Shown here piece after piece: positions 17,801 through 26,327 of a stretch of DNA of 64,000 bases (position 1 is its first letter; every line of letters starts with the position of its first letter). The notes below the pieces were generated by a model. It searched no databases. It was not told the DNA's origin and saw only the letters and a program-made list of their open reading frames with translations. Location: contig CAZPBY010000008.1 of NCBI GenBank assembly GCA_964584785.1, positions 1 to 64,000 of the forward strand, written 5' to 3'. Source of the stretch: JAHFTY01 sp964584785. GTDB lineage: Bacteria; Acidobacteriota; Terriglobia; 20CM-2-55-15. A program made the position numbers and the translations under genes.

Positions 17801-18103
17801 GCCGATCGAGTACGACGCTTCGTTGTCGAACACCGGAATGAACGTGTTGCCTCCATTCGTCGTCTTCCACACGCCGCCGGACGCGACCGCCACAAAGTAC
17901 CGGCTGCGATTCGAAGGATCCACGGCAAGCGCTGCAACGCGGCCCGAAGTAAACGCCGGACCGATCAGCCGCATGCGCAAATCGTTAAAGGTGGCGGTGG
18001 ACATCGGATCGCGAGGACGGTTCGCCGCCGGTTCCTGTGACGACAACATCATCAGCGGCACCACCACCAGACACAACACGCTCAGCTTCACAACAGACTT
18101 CAT
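14813..18103 (-). CDS. Secreted sortilin/Vps10-like BNR-repeat propeller protein
   Basis: The 1,096-residue product starts after GGAGG and has a signal peptide (VVKLSVLCLVVVPLMMLSS). Many BNR/Asp-box elements of the form S.DGG.TW are visible (TTNGGNTF, SDDSGRTW, TTDGGKTW, STDAGATW, SDDGGRTV, TENGGESW, STDAGRNW, VNGGERW). They form a sortilin-type propeller over about residues 40-700. Asp-box propellers occur in sialidases and in protein-binding receptors. No sialidase Arg triad or Glu/Tyr pair could be placed, so a noncatalytic or unknown activity is safer. The C-terminal third (about 800-1,096) holds a beta-sandwich-like region, then a helical region rich in Lys/Glu/Arg. It stands alone between the permease remnant and xth. 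Confidence 0.85.
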   Translation of the reverse strand: MKSVVKLSVLCLVVVPLMMLSSQEPAANRPRDPMSTATFNDLRMRLIGPAFTSGRVAALAVDPSNRSRYFVAVASGGVWKTTNGGNTFIPVFDNEASYSIGAIALDPKNPSTVWVGSGENNSQRSVSYGDGVYRSDDSGRTWKNVGLKKSEHIGRIAIDPRNGDVVYVASQGPLWGPGGDRGLYKTTDGGKTWKDVLTVSENTGVTDVVMDPRNPDILYAASYQRRRHVWTLIDGGPESAIYKSTDAGATWNKLRTGLPTVDMGRVGLAVSLANPDVVYATVEAAERRGGIFRSLDRGATWERMNPFDATAMYYGQIVADPKDVDRIYIPNTNLMVSDDGGRTVRQLGEKSKHVDNHAMWIDPSDTNYYLVGCDGGLYQSFDRGENWDFLPNLPITQFYDVAVDNAVPFYNVYGGTQDNFSQGGPSRTRSVSGIVNSDWFVTNGGDGFHSLIDPDDPDTVYAESQGGGMVRFNRKNGERVTIRPPTSKDEEAMRQNWDTPFIISPHSHTRLYFGGNKLYRSDNRGDDWQLISPDLTRKIDRDSLPVMGKVWGPEAVAKNASTAPYGNISALSESPKKDGMIYVGTDDGLIQVTENGGESWRKIETFPGVPDKTYVSRVVASQHDLNTVYAAFDNHQSADFAPYLLKSTDAGRNWTSIKGTLPANGSVFAIAEDHVNPDLIFIGTEFGIYFTVNGGERWTQLKSGLPTIAVHDLVIQKRENDLIAGTFGRGIYVLDDYSPLRSLKADTLNQEAITFPSRDTLMYVQASPIGGRGKGFQGERYYAAANPPYGATLTYYLKDTLRTKRQIRQDAEREAARGGKTAPYPTREQLQAEQDEEAPAVVITITDAQGNVVRRVDGPATAGFHRVTWDLRYPAAVLAPAARPASDDDEGGGGGGPAGYPAMPGTYSFTIATRHDGVTKAVATKQNFKVVAEGAASMTSVDRTALTEFQQKLSKLQRALSGANDSAGALKTRLASLKRALRDTPANAQRLIDETTALERRTDEILWAFRGFPAGGEGAAPGLSQRVNGIAARQVMAASRPTRTQLDQYNLTADEFKAQFDKLKVLVETDLPRLEKAAEAAGAPWTPGRLPEWTGK

Positions 18104-18153
18104 GCAGACCTCCGGAGATTGGTGAGCATCTTAGCATTTAGTAATCTATACGG

Positions 18154-19032
18154 ATGCGGATCGCGACATGGAATGTGAACTCGCTCAAAGCGCGGCTCGA
18201 GAAGGTGACGTGGTGGCTGGAGCGCGCAAAACCCGACGTGCTGATGATGCAGGAAACCAAGCTCACGGATGACGACGCGCCAGTAGGCATGTTTCGTGAC
18301 GCCGGCTACTCATTGGCACATCACGGTGAAGGCCGTTGGAACGGCGTCGCGATCGCGAGCCGGTACGGCATCCAAAACGTGATCACGAACTTTGGGGAGC
18401 CGCTACGCCCCGCGAAGACGTCCGACAGCGGTGACGACGAACCGCTCGCCGAAGCGCGGATGATATCGGCGGAATGCAACGGTATTCGAGTGATCTCGGT
18501 CTATGCTCCGAATGGCCGAGTTGTCGGATCGCCGTTCTACGAAGCCAAGCTCGTGTGGTTCGATCGCCTCGTCCGCTGGCTCACGGAAACGATCTCGCCG
18601 AGTGCGCCGGTCGTGCTCGGCGGTGACCTCAATGTCGCGCCCACCGACGCCGACGTCTGGGATCCGCGCGCCTGCCACGGTGGAACGCACGTCTCCGAAC
18701 GCGAGCGTGAGGCTTTTGCCCGGCTTTGCCGCTGGGGCTTCGTCGATGCATATCGTTTGCAGCATTCGGAACCTGAACGCTACACATGGTGGGATTATCG
18801 AGCCGGCAACTTTCACAAGAACTTCGGCATGCGCATCGATCACCTGCTGGTGACCGCTCCCTTGAAGCCGCGCGTCATCTGGAGCGAGATCGATCGGGAA
18901 GCGCGCAAGGGCAAACCGATACCGTCCGATCACGCTCCTCTCGTCGTCGACATCGACACACCCGGCCATGCATTCGATGCCGGCTGGTCGTCTGCTGAAG
19001 AACGCATCGCCGGACGCCGCTCACGCTCTTAA
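18154..19032 (+). CDS. xth: Exodeoxyribonuclease III
   Basis: This is an AP endonuclease/3'-5' exonuclease of base excision repair. The 292-residue product begins with the family hallmark RIATWNVNSLKARLEKV. Then come MMQETKL with the metal-binding Glu, GGDLNVAPTDADVWDP with the catalytic Asp/Asn, MRIDHLLV and SDHAPLVVDI with the catalytic His. The tail past the SDHAP motif is about 35 residues longer than needed. No Shine-Dalgarno is visible. A possible TAATCT -10 (18142-18147) with TTGGTG 17 bases upstream suggests a nearly leaderless transcript. Its last four bases overlap the end of the convergent metallo-beta-lactamase gene. Confidence 0.93.
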   Translation: MRIATWNVNSLKARLEKVTWWLERAKPDVLMMQETKLTDDDAPVGMFRDAGYSLAHHGEGRWNGVAIASRYGIQNVITNFGEPLRPAKTSDSGDDEPLAEARMISAECNGIRVISVYAPNGRVVGSPFYEAKLVWFDRLVRWLTETISPSAPVVLGGDLNVAPTDADVWDPRACHGGTHVSEREREAFARLCRWGFVDAYRLQHSEPERYTWWDYRAGNFHKNFGMRIDHLLVTAPLKPRVIWSEIDREARKGKPIPSDHAPLVVDIDTPGHAFDAGWSSAEERIAGRRSRS

Positions 19033-19967
19033 GGTTCTTTATAAGCGATCGCCACGGCAGCCGCGACGCGGGCGGGTTGCGCCATATCGGGATACTTCGA
19101 CTGCATCTCGGCCTGAATGGTCCTGCCTGCTTCATCAGAGGATTTCCCTGACGCCTTTAGTTCACGCGTTCGAGTCTGCAGTGTTCGGAAGTAGTCACGA
19201 TATCGAACGATGATCGTTGCGTCGCCCATCTCATCGTGGCTCGGCACGACGGTTTTGGCTTTCATCGCGTCCAGCCGATCGAGCGCGGTGAGCCATGCCT
19301 GAACACTCGAATACGGACTGGCTATCGCGGGGAATGCCTTCATCGCGACATCACCGGCAAACAGCACATTGTCTTCTTCGGCTAGGAAAACGGCGTCGCC
19401 TCGCGTGTGAGTCGGCCCGACCGCCAGCATACGAACATGCACACCGCCGAGGTCGAGACGGTATTCCTTATCAAACGAGACATCCGTCTTTCGGTAATTC
19501 ACGCCCTTCAGCAGTTCCGCATTCACCGGCGATCGGCTTGCGAACGTATTCGCGAGCTCCAGTCCAAACTCGGCAATGTCCTTATCCTGATCCTTCGATC
19601 GAATGATTTTGGCGCTCGCCGGAAATCCCTGCGCACCCAGATCGTGCTCCGGATGAAAATGCGTGAACGCCACAAAGAGCGGACGATTCTGTCCGACCTT
19701 CTGTGCTTCACGCAGAACGATCTCACCGTTCCGCGGACCAAGTCCCGTATCCACCACCAGCATCCCGCGTGTACCGACGATAATTCCAACGTTCGGAACG
19801 AGGCCCGTGTTGAAGTCGGGAATGACGTAAGTATGGGTCGCAATTTTCTGCGTCGCGTTCTCACGGACAAACGGTCCGGATTGTGATGCCGGTTGCTGCG
19901 CCGCAAGTCGCACCGACGCAAGTACAAGCGTCAACGCCAGGATCTTCGCCGAGTTGAAGCTGATCAT
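19029..19967 (-). CDS. Exported metallo-beta-lactamase-fold hydrolase
   Basis: The 312-residue product has a signal peptide (KILALTLVLASVRLAAQ). Fold motifs are THFHPEHDLG (the HxHxDH site with Glu in the Asp position), GPTHTRGD (third metal His), FAGDVAMK (bridging Asp) and VVPSHDEMG (last His). One position of the zinc site differs from consensus (HxHxEH). The family includes lactonases, quinoprotein-linked relays (SoxH/PqqB-like) and beta-lactamases; none is favoured by context. The gene starts 75 bp from the family A palindrome copy 2. Confidence 0.8.
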   Translation of the reverse strand: MISFNSAKILALTLVLASVRLAAQQPASQSGPFVRENATQKIATHTYVIPDFNTGLVPNVGIIVGTRGMLVVDTGLGPRNGEIVLREAQKVGQNRPLFVAFTHFHPEHDLGAQGFPASAKIIRSKDQDKDIAEFGLELANTFASRSPVNAELLKGVNYRKTDVSFDKEYRLDLGGVHVRMLAVGPTHTRGDAVFLAEEDNVLFAGDVAMKAFPAIASPYSSVQAWLTALDRLDAMKAKTVVPSHDEMGDATIIVRYRDYFRTLQTRTRELKASGKSSDEAGRTIQAEMQSKYPDMAQPARVAAAVAIAYKEP

Positions 19968-20042
19968 AATGACCTGAGTTTACCGAAGCTGAGATTTAAC
20001 GGTGCTCAAAATCGTGTCCCCTCCGGTCATCTGCGTCTGACT

Positions 20043-20123
20043 TTTGAGATGGGACATCCCGACATCTCACATGTCCAGATGCAGCTTCTGAATACGTCAA
20101 ACGTCGGACTGTCCCATTTCAAA
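20043..20123. repeat. Family A palindromic repeat, copy 2
   Basis: The stem is nearly perfect over 21 bases: TTTGAGATGGGACATCCCGAC at 20043-20063 against 20103-20123, with three mismatches. Centre and flanks match copy 1 (76-158), including GCTTCTGAATACG and CAAACGT. Where copy 1 has TCCCAAC/GTTGGGA, copy 2 has TCCCGAC/GTCGGA, so an A-T pair has become G-C. It lies between the divergent metallo-beta-lactamase and transpeptidase genes. Confidence 0.75.
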
Positions 20124-20196
20124 CGTTAGATGCGACTTGAAACGCACATTGACGGCACGCTTGTTGGGGGTACGGAATGCGGGTATCGTAAAAAAC

Positions 20197-21078
20197 GTGT
20201 TACCCCTCCGGATCTGGATGCTATGGACCTTCACTGCGTCCGTTTCTTTCAGCACCCCACCAGTCCAGACGGTGTCTCAAATAATGAAAGGCCGGGCGGG
20301 TACGGCGCTTGTCCTCGATGTAGACTCGGGACGCATTCTGGATTCATACCATATCGATGTGGCGGCCCGGAGGACGGTTTCGCCCGGTTCGACGGTGAAG
20401 CCGTTTACGCTGATGGCATTGATCGATGCAGGCATCGTGACGGAGTCGACATCTTATATATGTCCCCGGACAGTCCGGATCGCGGGACGGACTCTCGATT
20501 GTTCGCATCCCGTTGTTCCCGGTCCGATCGATGCCGTCAGAGCGCTCGCCTACTCCTGCAATCATTTCTTTGTCAGCGCAGCGCAACAACTCCCATCCGA
20601 TACGCTCTACCGGACTCTCTCGCGGGCAGGGTTCAACTCACCGACCGGCAAATGGTCGACTGAAATCGCGGGGACGCTCCAGCGTCCGCAGTCGAAGGAC
20701 GCCGTCAGGCTCATGAGTATTGGAGAGGACGGCATTGCAGTCACTCCTCTGGCCCTGGCCGAAGCCTACCGAATGATCGCGAAGGGTCTGCGAAATCCGG
20801 ATCCAACATCCGTTGAGATGCGGATGATCCGTTCGGGTCTGGAGAATGCGGTCAGCGAAGGAACGGCACAGGCCGCCGCTTCGAAACATTTCCGAGTCGC
20901 CGGAAAAACGGGGACGTCGGGCGGTCATGCATGGTTTGCCGGATTTGCGCCTTCCGAGCGTCCGGAAATTGTCGTGCTCGTATTCCTCGAGCACGGACGA
21001 GGCGGCCCCGACGCAGCGCCGCTCGCGGCGCGCATTTTTGGGAGTTATTCAGTGTTGAACGAGCGAAGCGCCCCATGA
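20197..21078 (+). CDS. Penicillin-binding-protein-like transpeptidase domain protein
   Basis: This is the first gene of a six-gene coupled set. The three penicillin-fold motifs are in order: STVK (in SPGSTVKPFTL), SCN (in AYSCNHFF) and KTG (in AGKTGTSGGHAWFAG). It is only about 290 residues, so it is a bare transpeptidase domain without the glycosyltransferase or dimerisation domains of full PBPs. A hydrophobic N-terminus (LPLRIWMLWTFTASVSFS) suggests a signal or anchor. The start is uncertain: TTG 20137, GTG 20197 and ATG 20218 are in frame, and none has a clear ribosome site. It overlaps the next gene by ATGA. It could be a D,D-transpeptidase/carboxypeptidase or a BlaR-like sensor domain. 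Confidence 0.8.
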   Translation: MLPLRIWMLWTFTASVSFSTPPVQTVSQIMKGRAGTALVLDVDSGRILDSYHIDVAARRTVSPGSTVKPFTLMALIDAGIVTESTSYICPRTVRIAGRTLDCSHPVVPGPIDAVRALAYSCNHFFVSAAQQLPSDTLYRTLSRAGFNSPTGKWSTEIAGTLQRPQSKDAVRLMSIGEDGIAVTPLALAEAYRMIAKGLRNPDPTSVEMRMIRSGLENAVSEGTAQAAASKHFRVAGKTGTSGGHAWFAGFAPSERPEIVVLVFLEHGRGGPDAAPLAARIFGSYSVLNERSAP

Positions 21079-22076
21079 AACGAATCGTCGCAGCAGTTGT
21101 CGCCGGAATTGCGAGCTGGCTCTATGCTCAGAGCGGGGACCACGTTCGCGTGCGTCTGTTTTCACAGGAGCAGCCGTCGGCAATCCGCGTGACGACCGAA
21201 ACCGGCGAGACTGTCAACCTGGACGCCCGGAACATCAAGGTGTACCGGTCCATTGGACCCGTTGCCATTCAGCGCGGCAGCAGTGAAACCGTCCGAATTC
21301 CTTACCCGATCGAGGTTTCGACGCGGAACGGAACACTGCTCATCGTCACGGATTTGCCTCGCGAAGACTATGTCGCGGCGATTCTTGCGGGCGAATCAGC
21401 CGGGTTTCGATCCGACGAATCACTGAAGGCCATGGCCGTGGCGGCCAGAACGTACGCCGTGCATTTCGCGCATCGCCACCAGTCCGAAGGCTTTGACTTT
21501 TGCGACTCGACGCATTGTCAGGACTTCCGAATCACTGCCGTCAGCGACCGCCTTCGCAAAGCCGTCGCCGCAACAAGCGAGGAATTGCTTCGTTACGATG
21601 GTCAACCGATACCCGCTTATTACCATCAGGACTGCGGCGGCGTTCCCGAGCCTTTCGCGCCCTATTTGAGGCAATTGCGGGATACGTTTTGCACATACCA
21701 GGGCCGGCGGAACTGGTCGGCTTCACTGACAACTTCAGATGTGCAGGCAGCATTGGGCTCCCCCGATGTCTACAGGATTGAAGTCACGGAACGTACCGAT
21801 TCGGGGCGAGCGAGACGCCTGCGGATCAGCGGAGCCGACACCCGAGTCATGAGTGCAGAAGACTTTCGACTGGCGATCGGCCGGCGGCTCGGGTGGGACA
21901 AGATCCGCAGCGATCTCTACGAGGTTCGTATGCGCGACAATCGATTCGTCTTTGAAGGATACGGCTCCGGTCACGGTCTCGGCCTGTGTCAGAGCGGCGC
22001 GGAAGTCATGGGCGAGCAAGGGTACTCGTACAGGGAAATCCTCGCCTACTACTATCCCGATACCACGGTTCATTGA
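21075..22076 (+). CDS. SpoIID/LytB-domain peptidoglycan enzyme
   Basis: The start at 21075 overlaps the upstream stop (ATGA) and opens a signal peptide (RIVAAVVAGIASWLYAQ). SpoIID is a lytic transglycosylase that cuts glycan strands lacking stem peptides. Motifs seen are AGESAGFRSDESLKAMAVAA with the candidate catalytic Glu, RTYAVH, STHCQDF, PIPAYYHQDCGG and GSGHGLGLCQSGAEVMG. The 333-residue length suits the family. Pairing with a transpeptidase points to remodelling of the cell wall rather than sporulation, for which there is no other sign. The propeller gene follows within 10 bp. Confidence 0.88.
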   Translation: MKRIVAAVVAGIASWLYAQSGDHVRVRLFSQEQPSAIRVTTETGETVNLDARNIKVYRSIGPVAIQRGSSETVRIPYPIEVSTRNGTLLIVTDLPREDYVAAILAGESAGFRSDESLKAMAVAARTYAVHFAHRHQSEGFDFCDSTHCQDFRITAVSDRLRKAVAATSEELLRYDGQPIPAYYHQDCGGVPEPFAPYLRQLRDTFCTYQGRRNWSASLTTSDVQAALGSPDVYRIEVTERTDSGRARRLRISGADTRVMSAEDFRLAIGRRLGWDKIRSDLYEVRMRDNRFVFEGYGSGHGLGLCQSGAEVMGEQGYSYREILAYYYPDTTVH

Positions 22077-22082
22077 TTGCAT

Positions 22083-24005
22083 ATGATCGCGGCTAAAAAA
22101 ACGTTGTACCGCACAGCTTTCGCCACTCTCGTTTTTCTCGTCGCCCTCGGGATCGTCTGGGTCGTCCGGGCAAAACATGCGTTCGAAGATGCGAAACGCG
22201 AGGTTTCGGAGTCGCGGATTACTTTCAAAGTCGCGCCAGTGCTGGATTCACAACCTACCGTGGTTGATTTTCTTCCATCGCCTCCGGAGTTCCGTGATGC
22301 GCAAATTTTCCATGATTTGCTGTACGTCTGTGGTGCGGGCGGTATCTGGGTGTATGACCTGAACGGTACGCTGCGGGCGAGCTATCTTGTGGGCCGCGAG
22401 TTGCCGCCATCGCCGCCGATTGCAATGGTCACAGGCACAGTGGCAGGCGACGGCCAGCCGAAACTTTGGATTGCCACAGCGGCCGGCGTCCTGATCTTCG
22501 ACGGTGTGCGTTTTTCCCAGATCCAGCTTCGGGACAAAAGTAACGGAAACGTCACATCACTTTGGATGTCACCGGCCGGTATTCTTCTGATTGGCTTTTC
22601 GGAAGGAGGTGTCCTGGCCTACAACGGCACCGGCATTGCTCCTTTTCACCCGACGCTGCGAGGCCTTGCGGTAACCACGATCGCAGGCGGCGAGGGCGAT
22701 CTCTGGATCGGCACACGCGATCGCGGAGTCATCCACTGGCGCGGCGGCAGCACGGAAGATTTCAACGACCGGAATGGCTTGCCGGACAGTCGTGTGCTTT
22801 CGATCGCGACTTCTCCCGGGCGTGTTCTCGTCGGAACACCGGTCGGCGTTTCCGAATTCCGCGACGGAAAACACTTTCGAAAAATGGCCGACGGTGTCTT
22901 CAGCCGCACACTCCTCGTCGCAAACGATCATCTCCTCATCGGAACCGTGGACGAGGGTATTGTGAATCTCGCGCTCGGCGCCGAACGAACTTCGCGCTTC
23001 CTTCCAACGCCTGAACTGCATCCGATCGTTGCACGCCGGTTCCTCGAAATTGACGGGAAAGCGTTTGCCGTAACTGCGGACGGACTCTACGAGCACGAAC
23101 CGCGAAGCGATACTTGGACGCGGCGTGTCGGCGGGGAGGTCGTGTCATGGACGGATCGCAACATCTCCGCGCTGTCCGTCGATCCCATGGGAAAGCTCTG
23201 GATCGGCTACTTCGACCGCGGTATCGATATTGCTGATCCCGAGGGTATGAACAGGGCCATACACATCGAAGACGACGATGTCTTCTGTGTCAATCGCATC
23301 GTCTGGGACTCGCGCCGCAACTTGCAGGCGGCCGCTACCGCAAACGGAGTCGTGCTGTTCAGCCCGGAGGGCAAGATTCTTCAGCGCATCGGTACGCCGG
23401 ACGGACTCATTTCGGCACACGCTACCGACATCGCGATTCAACCGGATGGGCTGGCTGTGGCGACGGCCGCCGGAGTAACGCTTCTGGATGCGGGAGGACC
23501 GGAATCGATATACGCATTCCACGGACTTCCCAACAACCATGTCTACGCACTTGGCGTAAACGGATCGCGCTTGCTGGCCGGAACTCTCGGCGGGTTGGCG
23601 CTGATCGAGAACGGATTCGTGCGCGCAAGTTACACCACTTCGAATTCGCCTCTCCGTCAAAACTGGATCTCCGCCGTCTTACCGTTCAACGACGGCTTCT
23701 TCATCGGCACTTACGGTGGTGGCTTCATCCAGATCGACTCTGCAGGACAATGGACGGAAATTGAAGACATGCCGGCGCACACCGTCATCAATCCGAACGC
23801 CATGATTGCCGTGTCGAATCAAATCGTCGCGGGAACGCTCGATCGCGGGCTGCTCGTCTTCGACACCGCGAACCGTCGATTGACAACTTTCACTGCCGGA
23901 CTCCCGTCGCTGAACGTCACGGCGCTCACCGCGGCGTCGGGCAATTTGTTCGTTGGAACCGACAACGGAATCGTCCGCTTGCCGGTTGAGAAGTTAAACA
24001 AATGA
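22083..24005 (+). CDS. Membrane-anchored beta-propeller protein (reg_prop-like)
   Basis: The 640-residue product starts with a cytoplasmic stub and one membrane helix (about residues 11-31), then an extracytoplasmic region. At least ten repeats of the two-component-regulator propeller type are visible (LWIGTRDRGVIHW, LLIGTVDEGIVNL, LWIGYFDRGIDIA, LLAGTLGGLALIE, FFIGTYGGGFIQI, IVAGTLDRGLLVF, LFVGTDNGIVRLP). No kinase, diguanylate cyclase or DNA-binding domain follows, so it is a stand-alone sensor- or scaffold-like propeller. It begins 6 bases after the SpoIID stop (an in-frame TTG lies immediately after it). It overlaps the VIT-VWA gene by ATGA. Confidence 0.75.
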   Translation: MIAAKKTLYRTAFATLVFLVALGIVWVVRAKHAFEDAKREVSESRITFKVAPVLDSQPTVVDFLPSPPEFRDAQIFHDLLYVCGAGGIWVYDLNGTLRASYLVGRELPPSPPIAMVTGTVAGDGQPKLWIATAAGVLIFDGVRFSQIQLRDKSNGNVTSLWMSPAGILLIGFSEGGVLAYNGTGIAPFHPTLRGLAVTTIAGGEGDLWIGTRDRGVIHWRGGSTEDFNDRNGLPDSRVLSIATSPGRVLVGTPVGVSEFRDGKHFRKMADGVFSRTLLVANDHLLIGTVDEGIVNLALGAERTSRFLPTPELHPIVARRFLEIDGKAFAVTADGLYEHEPRSDTWTRRVGGEVVSWTDRNISALSVDPMGKLWIGYFDRGIDIADPEGMNRAIHIEDDDVFCVNRIVWDSRRNLQAAATANGVVLFSPEGKILQRIGTPDGLISAHATDIAIQPDGLAVATAAGVTLLDAGGPESIYAFHGLPNNHVYALGVNGSRLLAGTLGGLALIENGFVRASYTTSNSPLRQNWISAVLPFNDGFFIGTYGGGFIQIDSAGQWTEIEDMPAHTVINPNAMIAVSNQIVAGTLDRGLLVFDTANRRLTTFTAGLPSLNVTALTAASGNLFVGTDNGIVRLPVEKLNK

Positions 24006-26320
24006 GATCGCTGTTGATTTTATTGCTGGTCCTGCCGTTGGCGGCTGCCGACTCCGGAGTTCTGATTCCCGGCGACCGGACCGCGCCGGATCCGAACATC
24101 CTGTCACTCGAAGAGATGACCATCAACATCGGGATCGACAACGGCACAGCCCGAGTTTCTGTTCGAGAGATTTTCACCAATCACACCAGCCAGAATCTCG
24201 AAGGAACCTACAGCTTCGCGTTGCCGATTCGCGCCGTGCTCTCGGATTTCGCGGTCTGGGACGGCCTTGTCCGCATTCCCGGCGTGATCCTGGAACGGAA
24301 GCGCGCCGGCGAAATCTACGACAGCCTGAAAGCACAGACCATCGATCCGGGAATTCTGCAGATGGGTGAGCGCAGCGCTCAGGAAGCTTCCCGAGGTTCC
24401 GAGTTCACGGCCCGTGTCGTGCCGATTCCCGCGCGAGCAACTAAACGCGTTGAGCTGGAGTACCACGAGCGCATCCCGGTTGAACAATTCGAAAGCGTGC
24501 TCGCGATTCCACTGAAACCCGACGCGTACCAGGCGCAGGTCGCCGGACGCCTTGAACTCAACCTCACCATTCTTTCGGAACGGCCGATCACTCGATTCGA
24601 AGGGATCGGCAAAGCGTACCCGTTGCGGATCGACGAACGATCACCGAACCGTATCCGTGCAACGTACTCCGGAACGCGCGTCGCGATGACGGAGGACTTC
24701 GCCGTCAAGTACAGTGTCGATCCCTCGTCGGCCGACAGCCTTAGAGTGGTAACGTATCGCAATCCGAAAGAGTCTGCGCCGACCGGATTCTTCCAGGCCT
24801 CGGCATTGTTCGGAATGGGCGCGGCTCCGGCGAATGTGAATCCCGCCGCGACTGAACCGGCACGAACGGTCATCGCTGTCTTCGATACTTCGCTCTCCAT
24901 GCAGTGGAATAAGCTCGACAGCAGCTTTCAGGCATTTGAAAGCGTCCTTCGCTCGCTCCGTCCCGCCGATCGATTCAACGTCATCGCATTCAATTCCGAT
25001 GTCGCGCAGTTCGCGCCGTCACTGCAACCGGCCGCTTCGGAGCGCATTGAGGCCGCGTTGGCGTTTGTGAAGAAGAGCCGGTTGCGCGGAGGGACGGATC
25101 TGGGTGCGGCGCTGGACCGGGCCCTCACGACCGCCGGCGGCAACTCGACGATCGTTGCATTCACGGATGGCGGATCGAATCAGGGCATCATTCAAAACGC
25201 CCGACTGGCCGCGTCGTTCAACGAACGCTGGAATCGCATCGCTGCTGCCGAGCGTCCGCGAATGTTTGTGTTCGGCGTCGGCGATGACGCGAACGTCGCC
25301 TTACTCCGCCAGATCGGCAGCGCGAACGGCGTCTTCGAATGGGTTCGAAGCACCGAGCCTGTCGATTTCAAGATTCAACAATTCGTTTCGAAGATCGGCC
25401 GCTTTCCGATAACGGATTTGCGACTGGCAGTCACTCCCGCAGGCCGCACTTCGCTCGTATACCCGCTGGAGGATGCCGTGTTCGGCGGCTCGGAACAAGT
25501 CTGGGTCGGACAATATCGCGCGCCTGCTGCCGCCACCTATTTCACGGCAACCGGACTGCGCGACGGAAAAGCGTTCACGCTAAACGCCAGCGCCGCACTG
25601 CCCGCCGAATCGCTGGACCATCCTGCGATTCCGCGAACGTGGGCGAAAGCGCGCGTCGACGCGCTGCTCGAACAGATTGATCGCAACGGCGAGGACAAGG
25701 CATCGATCGAAGAGATCATTCAACTCTCGCGAAAATACAAATTCGTGACGCCGTATACGTCCTTTCTCGCGGCGCCCCGATCGTTGTTGAGACCGCGAGT
25801 CATCCGTCCCGGAGATCCGATCCTAAGGGTAAAGACGGATGCTTCGATAAAGTCGGTCATCGCGGTCTTCCCGTTCGGACTCGTGAAGCCGTTGAAATAC
25901 CTCAAGACCGAAGATATTTGGCAGACGCGGTTTCTGGCTCCATTAAACATGCCCGACGGCACGCATCAAGTGGAGCTCGTCTTGAGAGACGAGCGCGGTA
26001 ACGCGTATCGCGAGCGGAAAACGTTCGTCATCGCGAGCCGGCCGCCGGTGGTTCGGATCAAGCTCGACCGGACGAGTTACCGCCGAGGAGACAGGGTGCA
26101 CCTGCAGGTCTTCGCGTCGGAGTTGACGCGAACGATCGTCGCCCGACTGTATGGCGCGGCCCCGGTTCGCCTGACCTGGAGCGCGGACGCGCGGTCGAAC
26201 ATCGGCGACCTCCGCATTCCGGATGATCTGCCGCCGGGCCAATACAAAATCGTCGTGTCCGCTGAAGACATCGCGCACAACATCGGCGCCGCGGAGGTGA
26301 CCCTTGCGGTTCTTCCGTAG
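24002..26320 (+). CDS. VIT and von Willebrand A domain protein
   Basis: The 772-residue protein has a signal peptide (SLLILLLVLPLAAADS). A VIT domain spans about residues 30-190, with VREIFTNHTSQNLEGTYSFALP and ERKRAGEIYDSLKAQ. A VWA domain spans about 290-470, with an intact MIDAS start DTSLS and later VAFTDGGSNQG. A C-terminal beta-rich region follows. VIT-VWA proteins are exported or surface proteins that bind partners through the metal site. It overlaps its neighbours on both sides and is part of the coupled set. No sortase signal or membrane anchor is seen at the C-terminus. Confidence 0.88.
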   Translation: MRSLLILLLVLPLAAADSGVLIPGDRTAPDPNILSLEEMTINIGIDNGTARVSVREIFTNHTSQNLEGTYSFALPIRAVLSDFAVWDGLVRIPGVILERKRAGEIYDSLKAQTIDPGILQMGERSAQEASRGSEFTARVVPIPARATKRVELEYHERIPVEQFESVLAIPLKPDAYQAQVAGRLELNLTILSERPITRFEGIGKAYPLRIDERSPNRIRATYSGTRVAMTEDFAVKYSVDPSSADSLRVVTYRNPKESAPTGFFQASALFGMGAAPANVNPAATEPARTVIAVFDTSLSMQWNKLDSSFQAFESVLRSLRPADRFNVIAFNSDVAQFAPSLQPAASERIEAALAFVKKSRLRGGTDLGAALDRALTTAGGNSTIVAFTDGGSNQGIIQNARLAASFNERWNRIAAAERPRMFVFGVGDDANVALLRQIGSANGVFEWVRSTEPVDFKIQQFVSKIGRFPITDLRLAVTPAGRTSLVYPLEDAVFGGSEQVWVGQYRAPAAATYFTATGLRDGKAFTLNASAALPAESLDHPAIPRTWAKARVDALLEQIDRNGEDKASIEEIIQLSRKYKFVTPYTSFLAAPRSLLRPRVIRPGDPILRVKTDASIKSVIAVFPFGLVKPLKYLKTEDIWQTRFLAPLNMPDGTHQVELVLRDERGNAYRERKTFVIASRPPVVRIKLDRTSYRRGDRVHLQVFASELTRTIVARLYGAAPVRLTWSADARSNIGDLRIPDDLPPGQYKIVVSAEDIAHNIGAAEVTLAVLP

Positions 26321-26327
26321 AACAGAA

